NCBI GenBank assembly: GCA_900314995.1
Contig: OMXK01000024.1
Coordinates: 1-64,000 of the forward strand
Length of the DNA stretch: 64,000 nt
Origin: an uncultured Prevotella sp.
Lineage (GTDB): Bacteria > Bacteroidota > Bacteroidia > Bacteroidales > Bacteroidaceae
Reading direction: 5' to 3'
The notes beneath the pieces were generated by a model. The model did no database searches and had not been told where the DNA came from. It saw nothing but the letters and a program-made list of their open reading frames with translations. Shown piece after piece: positions 55,887-64,000 of this stretch. Position numbers and translations under genes: made by a program. Numbering within the stretch: position 1 is the stretch's first letter; each line of letters begins with the position of its first letter.

Positions 55887-58061
55887 TTATTTAAAGAGGC
55901 TTTGAGCCATCTTGTAGAGGCAGCGGCGCCAGGTAAGGAACTCATGGGCAGTGCCTTCTGAGATCAAACCTTCGGCATTGTAGCCTGCCTGCTTCAGTGC
56001 TTCTACGCTCTTGTTGATACCCTCGGGATTCTCCTTGTCACCGCAACCCTCGAAGATATACTTCACGACCTTCGGATCCTTGATCTCATCGGGCATGTAC
56101 ATGCCACCGCTGAGCAGACCCCAGTAGCCGAATACCTCAGGACGGCGCAGCGTGATGAGCTTCGTCTCCATGCCGCCCATTGAGAGACCTGCCATCGCAC
56201 GGTTCCACTTGTCTGCCTTCGTCAGATAGTTGGCATCGATGAAGGGCACGAGCTCGTCGACGAGCACTTTCTCAAACTCTTCGGCCGTAAACTTGCCGAT
56301 GGTACCGAACTTGAAGTCGTTGGTCAGACCGTAGGCCATCACCACGATGAAGGGCTTGATCTTGCCGTCGGCAATCAGGTTGTCCATAATCTCGCCGGTA
56401 TGTCCCTGTACAGGCCAGCTTGTCTCGTTCTCACCCCAGCCATGCTGCAGGTAGAGCACCGGGTAGCGCTCCTGCTTGCCCTTCACGAGCTTGCCGTAGC
56501 CATAAGGCAGATATACATTAGCCACCTGCATCTTGCCCAGACTCTTCGAGAAGAAGCGAACCTGCTGGATGTTGCCGTGATTGATGTTGGTGCGGAGTGC
56601 ATAGAAATCCTGATCAGGAGCGGGGATCTCGATACCACTCTCCCAACGGCAGCTGCCGAAATAGTTGTGTGTGCCGGGGTCATTCACCACACCACCGTCA
56701 ATCGTCAGGTGATAGTAGTGGAAACCTGGATCCATCGGTCCCTCTGTGGTTCCTACCCAAACACCGTCCTTATCTTTGCGGAGTACTGTGCCACCACGAC
56801 CGCCAAGACCGAGACTGACGATGACCGACTTGGCATCGGGAGCCACTACGCGGAAACGGGCAAAACCCTCGCTGTTCACCTGTGGATATTCCTGTCCAGG
56901 CTGGTTCTTGGGATTGGGCACCCAGTCGTTCTTCGGTACGTAGTTGTCGCGTGCGATGTCGAAATCGCGAATCACCTGCAGTGAGCGCTTAGCCTTGAAG
57001 TTCTCGTCGAAGGGCAGTGGGTGATTGTTGGTGCCTAGCCAAGAATCCTTGTCGCTGAGGTTCCAGAAAGTTACGTTGTCGATGACATCCTTGTGTTTTC
57101 TGAAGATACGGAACAAACGATTATACTGGTCTTCCTGAAGTGTTGCGATATAGGGCTCTTGCGGCTTAGCCTCGCCGCGAGAGAACATCAGCTGTCCACC
57201 GCTCTCGGTGTTAGTGCGCAGATCGAGTTCGGTGATGTGGATGTGCTTTACAATCTCGGAGAAACGGTTGATGGCCTTCTCGAGCTGCTCCTCGTCGGGG
57301 AAGTAGATGTTGTAGTGACCCTGCATGCCGATACCGTCGATGGGCACACCGGCATCCTTCATCTTCTTCACCATGTTGTAGATGCGCTCGCGCTTGCCGT
57401 TGTCCACTGTGCTGTAGTCGTTGTAGAACAGCAGTCCGTCGGGATCAGCCTCACGTGCAAACTCGAAGGCCTTGGCGATGAACTCGTCACCGCAGAGCTT
57501 GAAGTGGCGGCTCTGACGATAGGGGCTGGCATCTGGGCGGAACATCTGAGGACCGTCGTCGGCCATAGCCTCGTTCACCACGTCCCAGGCATATACCACA
57601 TCCTTATAACGGTTCACCACCGTGTGGATGTGCTCGCGCAGACGCTGGTAGAAGACTTCCTTCTTGACTTCCTTGCCCTTCTTGTCGACGAACATCCAAT
57701 CGGCAAACTGTGAGTGCCAGCAGAGGCAGTGGCCACGCATCTTGATGCCGTTCTCGCGGCAGAAGTTGGCAATCTTATCGGCCTTCTCGAAGTTCCATTC
57801 GCCCTCCTTCGGGTGAATCTCGCCTGGCTTCCAGTCGTTTTCTGCAGTCACGCTGTTGAACTGCTTCTTGATAATCTCAATCTGTGCAGGATCAGTCACG
57901 TTGGTCTGGTTCACGGCCACACCAATGGTGAAGAAGTCCTTGTAGGCATCCTTCAATCCGGGACCTGCCGAGTAGTCTACTGGGCGTCCCCACTGTGCGA
58001 AGGCAGTTGAACTCACCGCCACAAACAGAGCAGTAATTGCTAGTTTAAATGTTTGTTTCAT
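55887..58061 (-). CDS. GH10 xylanase - CE1 feruloyl esterase fusion
   Basis: The 724-residue secreted protein (signal MKQTFKLAITALFVAVSSTAFA) joins a GH10 endo-xylanase (about 30-365; acid/base Glu in WDVVNEAM, nucleophile Glu in HITELDLRT) to a CBM48-like domain (about 385-490) and a CE1 esterase (about 500-724; nucleophile elbow GLSMGG, histidine in GTAHEFLTW). This is the layout of Xyn10D-Fae1A of Prevotella ruminicola as I remember it. It would cut the xylan chain and remove ferulate from arabinose side groups. It is transcribed alone from TAACTTTG at 58105-58112. Confidence 0.94.
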   Translation of the reverse strand: MKQTFKLAITALFVAVSSTAFAQWGRPVDYSAGPGLKDAYKDFFTIGVAVNQTNVTDPAQIEIIKKQFNSVTAENDWKPGEIHPKEGEWNFEKADKIANFCRENGIKMRGHCLCWHSQFADWMFVDKKGKEVKKEVFYQRLREHIHTVVNRYKDVVYAWDVVNEAMADDGPQMFRPDASPYRQSRHFKLCGDEFIAKAFEFAREADPDGLLFYNDYSTVDNGKRERIYNMVKKMKDAGVPIDGIGMQGHYNIYFPDEEQLEKAINRFSEIVKHIHITELDLRTNTESGGQLMFSRGEAKPQEPYIATLQEDQYNRLFRIFRKHKDVIDNVTFWNLSDKDSWLGTNNHPLPFDENFKAKRSLQVIRDFDIARDNYVPKNDWVPNPKNQPGQEYPQVNSEGFARFRVVAPDAKSVIVSLGLGGRGGTVLRKDKDGVWVGTTEGPMDPGFHYYHLTIDGGVVNDPGTHNYFGSCRWESGIEIPAPDQDFYALRTNINHGNIQQVRFFSKSLGKMQVANVYLPYGYGKLVKGKQERYPVLYLQHGWGENETSWPVQGHTGEIMDNLIADGKIKPFIVVMAYGLTNDFKFGTIGKFTAEEFEKVLVDELVPFIDANYLTKADKWNRAMAGLSMGGMETKLITLRRPEVFGYWGLLSGGMYMPDEIKDPKVVKYIFEGCGDKENPEGINKSVEALKQAGYNAEGLISEGTAHEFLTWRRCLYKMAQSLFK

Positions 58062-58104
58062 TGATTTTGTATTTTGAATTAGTTAGAATGATTTATTTGC
58101 GGTG

Positions 58105-58112
58105 CAAAGTTA
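58105..58112 (-). promoter_or_regulatory. -7 promoter box of the GH10-CE1 gene
   Basis: TAACTTTG on the minus strand, 43 bases upstream of the ATG. Confidence 0.7.
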
Positions 58113-58185
58113 CACATAATTTATATAATGCACTATTTCTCCAGTATCACATACTTTGTCATTTGTATCATTACCCCAAATGAAT

Positions 58186-58218
58186 TTGTCACACCAGGGC
58201 AGGACCCTGATGTGACAA
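58186..58218 (-). terminator. Intrinsic hairpin after the CE6-CE1 gene
   Basis: TTGTCACA...TGTGACAA (8 bp) enclosing CAGGG...CCCTG (5 bp) with one mismatch, eight bases after the stop codon at 58227-58229. It is followed by ATTCATTTGG on the minus strand. The T-run is weak. Confidence 0.65.
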
Positions 58219-58226
58219 TTTGTGTC

Positions 58227-60290
<2,064 letters not shown>

Positions 60291-60348
60291 CTACAAAACG
60301 CCTTTGTCGTTGTGTTACAGATAATTTGCGATACGTATCAAGCAATGC

Positions 60349-62862
60349 TTATTTGTAACTCTTAGGAGATTCTCTGCCGAAGAGGTATTGCGGCTGATAA
60401 CCGCCCAGGTCGATGACAATCTTCTCGAACACGATGCCCGGATCCTGCGGATGGATGGTCAGCGTGTGGATATCCTGTGAGGCTGAGAGTGGCAGTTCTA
60501 CCTCTTTCTCCACGACGCGCCTGGCGATGGTGGGGTAGTAGATGCTGTAGATGTTCTCGGGCTTCTCGTTGAGGTTCGCGTTGAAGTTGATGCTTACAGG
60601 ACTGTTGCCGTCAAGCGTCACATCGTAGACGAGACCACCCTTGTCCAGGAAGTCGAGGGTAGACTTGGTGACGACGTGGATCTTGGCAGTCTTGGCACCA
60701 TCGGCCTTGAAACGGTAGGTGAGCGTTGCGCCCTCAGTGCCCGTGGTGTAGGGCATGAGGGCGACGGCACTGCGTGTGCGCCCCATGAAGGGGATGACCG
60801 TCCACTTGGCTGCCGTGGCGTCGGTGCGGCTGTAAGTGTGCTCGGCCTCGATGCTGATATAACCGTCCTTCGGTGTGAACGTCGGGCCTTGGACAGGGGT
60901 ATCCACTGCGAGGAGATCAGGACATACATCGGCGGGATACCAGTCGTTCCAGTCCTTGTAGCTGATATGCTTCTGGATCATCATACCATCCCACTTGCCA
61001 CCGGCTATCTCCTTGTTGTACTGCAGACAGAGCAGGGAGTCGCGCTTGAAGGCCTGGCGGCAGCGCTCTGCCCAACAATTGGCATCGGGGTCGCCTGCAG
61101 CAGCCAGTTCGTGGTTCATCGCCTGGGCATAGTACATCTCATAGATGTTACCCATGGCCTGCACGGGGAAGAGGATAAGCTGGCGGTAGGCATCGCGGCA
61201 TTCCGGCTTCAGGGTGATGAACTGGCGCAGGGCACGGGCCTCGAGTGCCTGGTATTCGGCTACCACTTGGGCAAACTCGTCGGTGGTATAGGTCTTGGCA
61301 TCGAGCATCTCGGCAGTGATGCGACCGTTGTATTTGCTCACGAGGTTCAGGATGGAGGCTGCCTCGCAGGCCTGATCGCAGCCGAAACTCTCGGCACAGA
61401 AGTCCCTGGTGTGGTCGAGGAGATTCTTGGAAGATCCAAGCGGCGAAGCCGAGCAGTCAACGGTGTATTTCGTGGGGTTCCAGGCCATATCCATAAACAG
61501 CTGGATGGGATATTCCATCGGCTTCAGGTCGCCGACGTTGAGGATCCACAGCTGCCGGATACCGCCGTTGTAGGCCAGTTGCAACTGCTCCCACATATTC
61601 TGGATGGGGGTGACGTTGATCCACTTCGTGTTACGGGGTGCGCCTACGTAGTCTACGTGGTAGTAGAGGCCCCAGCCTCCCTTGCGCTTCTGCTCCTCAG
61701 CGGTAGGCAGACGGCGCACGTTACCCCAGTTATCATCGCACAGGAGCACGGTGACATCGTCGGGCACTCGCAGGCCTGCGTCATAGTAGTCTTGTACCTC
61801 TTTATATAATGCCCATATCTGCGGGGTTTCCTTCGCAGGGCGCTTGGTGACTTCCTTGATGATGCGGCGCTGGTTGTCGATGATGCTCTCCAGCAGTTTG
61901 GTATCCGTGCCGTTGCCCATGGCTTCATCACCGTCGCCACGCATACCGATGGTCACGATATCGTCGGTGCCGTTCATGCGCTCGATACCCTCACGGAAGA
62001 AACGGTCGAGGTTCTGCTTGTTGGTGGCATAGTTCCATGCGCCCCATCCCTTGCGGTCGCGGGCATACTCCTGATGATTGCGGGCCATCGGCTCATGGTG
62101 CGAGGTGCCCATCATGATACCCATGGCATCGGCGGTCTTCAGGTTCTCGGGATCGTCGGCATAGAAAGCCCATCCCCACATGGCAGGCCACAGATAGTTG
62201 CCCTTCAGACGGAGGATAAGTTCGAAGACTTTCTCATAGAAGCGGTGATCGCCGAAGTTGGTGCCGAAGGTGTTCTTTACCCAGGTTGTGAGACAGGGAG
62301 CCTCGTCGTTGAGGAACAATCCGCGATAGCGCACGGCGGGCTCGCCGTCGGTGTATTCACCTTTCTTTATATAGATGTCTGCATGCTTCTCAATAGGTAC
62401 ATCTGCCCAGAAATACCAGGGTGAGACACCTATCTGGCGTGACAGTTCATAGATGCCATAGACGGTGCCGCGCTTGTCGCTGCCGGCGATGACGAGCTGC
62501 TCGCCGATGGTCTTGATGATGAATTTCTCGGTCTTGCCCTTCAGGTTAGGGAGCAAGCCCTGTTTTACCCAGAGGTCGATTTGCTTGTTGGTGCCCACGG
62601 TGCCGATGAGGATCTTGGGATTGTCACTGGAAGCGGGGCGGGTGCCTGTCACCTTTTCGAAATCGGTAGCGAGACTGGCGGCGGCACGTTGCACGCAACT
62701 GTGTTCGTTAGTGGCATAGCCAAGGGTGATGTCGTGAAGTTGCCAGGCATCATTGGCGGGTGAGAAACTCACAAATTTGTCGGCAGCTTTTACGTTGAAC
62801 ATGTTGCCGAGCCACAGCATTGCCGTGAGTAGGATAGTGGTTGATAGGAGTCTTTTTGACAT
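60349..62862 (-). CDS. GH115 xylan alpha-glucuronidase
   Basis: The 837-residue secreted enzyme (signal MSKRLLSTTILLTAMLWLGNMFNVKA) matches GH115 over its length. Blocks include GTVYGIYELSRQIGVSPWYFWADVP, WPAMWGWAFYADDP, GMMGTSHHEPMARNHQEY-like MGIMMGTSHHEPMARN, TIGMRGDGDEAM and LLCDDNWGNVRRLP. The C-terminal part has beta-sheet domains with ISIEAEHTYSR. GH115 enzymes remove (4-O-methyl)glucuronic acid from internal and terminal xylose of xylan. It has its own TAATTTTG promoter, divergent from the hybrid sensor gene. Confidence 0.93.
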   Translation of the reverse strand: MSKRLLSTTILLTAMLWLGNMFNVKAADKFVSFSPANDAWQLHDITLGYATNEHSCVQRAAASLATDFEKVTGTRPASSDNPKILIGTVGTNKQIDLWVKQGLLPNLKGKTEKFIIKTIGEQLVIAGSDKRGTVYGIYELSRQIGVSPWYFWADVPIEKHADIYIKKGEYTDGEPAVRYRGLFLNDEAPCLTTWVKNTFGTNFGDHRFYEKVFELILRLKGNYLWPAMWGWAFYADDPENLKTADAMGIMMGTSHHEPMARNHQEYARDRKGWGAWNYATNKQNLDRFFREGIERMNGTDDIVTIGMRGDGDEAMGNGTDTKLLESIIDNQRRIIKEVTKRPAKETPQIWALYKEVQDYYDAGLRVPDDVTVLLCDDNWGNVRRLPTAEEQKRKGGWGLYYHVDYVGAPRNTKWINVTPIQNMWEQLQLAYNGGIRQLWILNVGDLKPMEYPIQLFMDMAWNPTKYTVDCSASPLGSSKNLLDHTRDFCAESFGCDQACEAASILNLVSKYNGRITAEMLDAKTYTTDEFAQVVAEYQALEARALRQFITLKPECRDAYRQLILFPVQAMGNIYEMYYAQAMNHELAAAGDPDANCWAERCRQAFKRDSLLCLQYNKEIAGGKWDGMMIQKHISYKDWNDWYPADVCPDLLAVDTPVQGPTFTPKDGYISIEAEHTYSRTDATAAKWTVIPFMGRTRSAVALMPYTTGTEGATLTYRFKADGAKTAKIHVVTKSTLDFLDKGGLVYDVTLDGNSPVSINFNANLNEKPENIYSIYYPTIARRVVEKEVELPLSASQDIHTLTIHPQDPGIVFEKIVIDLGGYQPQYLFGRESPKSYK

Positions 62863-62893
62863 AGTTATTGTAGTATTAATGAAAATTCTGCTG

Positions 62894-62901
62894 CAAAATT
62901 A
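62894..62901 (-). promoter_or_regulatory. -7 promoter box of the GH115 gene
   Basis: TAATTTTG on the minus strand, 31 bases upstream of the ATG. Confidence 0.6.
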
Positions 62902-62988
62902 CAACTTTATTTTGGTAGTTACGCAACAAAATGTTTCAATAGTTTTACAAATTGTTTCATATTTTTCTTTTTTTTAGAAAAAAAGGTT

Positions 62989-62996
62989 TATCTTTG
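62989..62996 (+). promoter_or_regulatory. -7 promoter box of the hybrid sensor gene
   Basis: TATCTTTG, 23 bases before the ATG at 63020; divergent from the GH115 promoter. Confidence 0.7.
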
Positions 62997-63019
62997 CAGC
63001 CGTTAAATGAATCAAAACA

Positions 63020-64000
63020 ATGCTGTCTAAATATCTACTAACTGTATGTATGCTGTTACTGCCTGCATGTATGCGCGCGCAGACAGGACAGTTTTTCAAT
63101 CCTGATAAACAATTGTCCAGCAGTTTTGTTACCCAGGTGTATTTCGATAAGGATGGTTACCTCTGGGCCACGACGCGTAATGGCATCAACCGTTACGACG
63201 GTTATCAGTTCCATGTGTTCAGGAAGGAGAATGAACAGTACAAGACCCTTGAGAGCAACTACGTGAACACGATGCTGCAGGATCGCCACGGCCTCTTCTA
63301 TTTCGGCATGTATGGCAGTCTGCAGACTTGGGACGGCAACACGTTTATGAACGTGAAGATGACGGATGCGCGCGGGCAGGAAGGCCATTGTTACGTGAAT
63401 TGCTTCCTGGAACGAAAGAACGGCGATGTGCTCGTGGGAACATCAGGACTGGGCGTGCTGAAATTCTCTGATCAGCAGCATGCAGCACAATTGGGCGGAC
63501 CGTTAGCCGACTTGCATACCATCATAGCAATGCTCGAAGACCATAAAGGCCAGTTGTGGCTGATCTCCGAGAAAAATGGTCTGCTCTGTTATGACGGCAA
63601 GCAGCTGCGCCGCTACCTGGAGGATCGCCCCGAACTGGTGATGACGCAATTGGCTGAGGATCAGAATGGCCGTATCTACGTGGGTACGTCGAATGCCGGT
63701 GTGCTGCAGAAGCAGGGTGACAGCTTCGTGCCTATCGCGGGCACTGGCGGCAGATCGGTTTCCGCCTTGTTCTGCGACCATACGAACAACATTCTGATTG
63801 GCTACGACGGCAAGGGTGTGGCTTTCTATAATCCCAAGACGGGCGCAGTTGTAGATAATCCTTATTTCAGTCTCGAGGTTGATCTCTCCATCAGTAAGGT
63901 GTATTCCATCGCCGAAGACCGTCAGGGTAACTTGTGGTTCGGCTTGCTGCAGAAGGGTATCTACTGCCAGCCTATCCAGTCGCGTGGCTTCAGTTATATG
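63020..64000 (+). CDS. Hybrid two-component sensor (HTCS-type), N-terminal part, runs off window
   Basis: The frame is open from 63020 to the window end (327 codons). A signal peptide (MLSKYLLTVCMLLLPACMRA) is followed by repeated Reg_prop beta-propeller blades: DKDGYLWATTRNGINRYDG, DRHGLFYFGMYG, HKGQLWLISEKNGLLCYDG, QNGRIYVGTSNAGVL and RQGNLWFGLLQKGIY. This is the periplasmic sensor of Bacteroidota hybrid two-component systems; the kinase, receiver and AraC domains would lie beyond the window. Beside GH115 and the xylan esterases, it is likely the xylan-oligosaccharide sensor (XynR-like) that activates them. Confidence 0.88.
   Translation, partial: MLSKYLLTVCMLLLPACMRAQTGQFFNPDKQLSSSFVTQVYFDKDGYLWATTRNGINRYDGYQFHVFRKENEQYKTLESNYVNTMLQDRHGLFYFGMYGSLQTWDGNTFMNVKMTDARGQEGHCYVNCFLERKNGDVLVGTSGLGVLKFSDQQHAAQLGGPLADLHTIIAMLEDHKGQLWLISEKNGLLCYDGKQLRRYLEDRPELVMTQLAEDQNGRIYVGTSNAGVLQKQGDSFVPIAGTGGRSVSALFCDHTNNILIGYDGKGVAFYNPKTGAVVDNPYFSLEVDLSISKVYSIAEDRQGNLWFGLLQKGIYCQPIQSRGFSYM

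Overview
The window looks like a chromosomal segment of a plant-polysaccharide-degrading Bacteroidota, most likely Prevotella or a close relative. The evidence is the Bacteroidota-type promoter (-7 box TAnnTTTG) before most transcription units, the absence of Shine-Dalgarno-dependent starts, the xylan-enzyme architectures (GH10-CE1 and CE6-CE1 fusions, as I recall from Prevotella ruminicola), the start of a hybrid two-component sensor, and an NrfHA/ResB/CcsA respiratory module. No computation or database search was run; family calls come from motifs and architecture read by eye.

Left part (1-18.8 kb): an RloA/RloB-like ATPase pair cut by the window edge; a 345-bp nested inverted-repeat (MITE-like) element; a minus-strand operon for decorated xylan or xyloglucan (CE1-GH43-CBM6 fusion, GH31, double CE6/SASA esterase, type-B carboxylesterase); a divergent plus-strand operon with two GH43 enzymes, followed 12 bp later by a radical-SAM DNA-repair-type pair. 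Next come a Crp/Fnr regulator and, divergently, nrfH-nrfA, with an 18-bp palindromic operator about 41.5 bp upstream of the predicted nrfH start site, then resB and ccsA for cytochrome c assembly.

Middle (22,722-46,887): a roughly 24.15-kb integrated element, visibly more AT-rich than its flanks, inserted inside the 3' end of ccsA. A 16-bp direct repeat marks attL and attR. The element carries its own replacement for the last codons of ccsA, and the displaced original ccsA tail lies just right of attR. Both ends carry GTAGATACAAA arm-type repeats. It encodes a tyrosine integrase, tandem HTH/excisionase-like proteins, an XRE regulator, many small phage-like proteins, one possible HK97-gp10-like protein, a candidate replication protein followed by several iteron families, a reversed island with a sigma-like protein, and a 2,101-residue tape-measure protein. 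I see no terminase, portal, major capsid, lysis or relaxase gene. It is best described as a phage-derived element or satellite candidate, and it is the most novel object in the window.

Right part (47-64 kb): a minus-strand xylan-utilisation cluster. One operon runs GH95, GH3 (with PA14), a Cache-HAMP sensor with a degenerate kinase core, and a Cache-HAMP histidine kinase. GH10-CE1, CE6-CE1 and GH115 alpha-glucuronidase each have their own promoter. The N-terminal beta-propeller of a hybrid two-component sensor reads divergently and runs off the window. Together these enzymes would cleave the xylan backbone and remove feruloyl, acetyl, glucuronosyl, arabinosyl and xylosyl groups. No SusC/SusD pair is present within the window.
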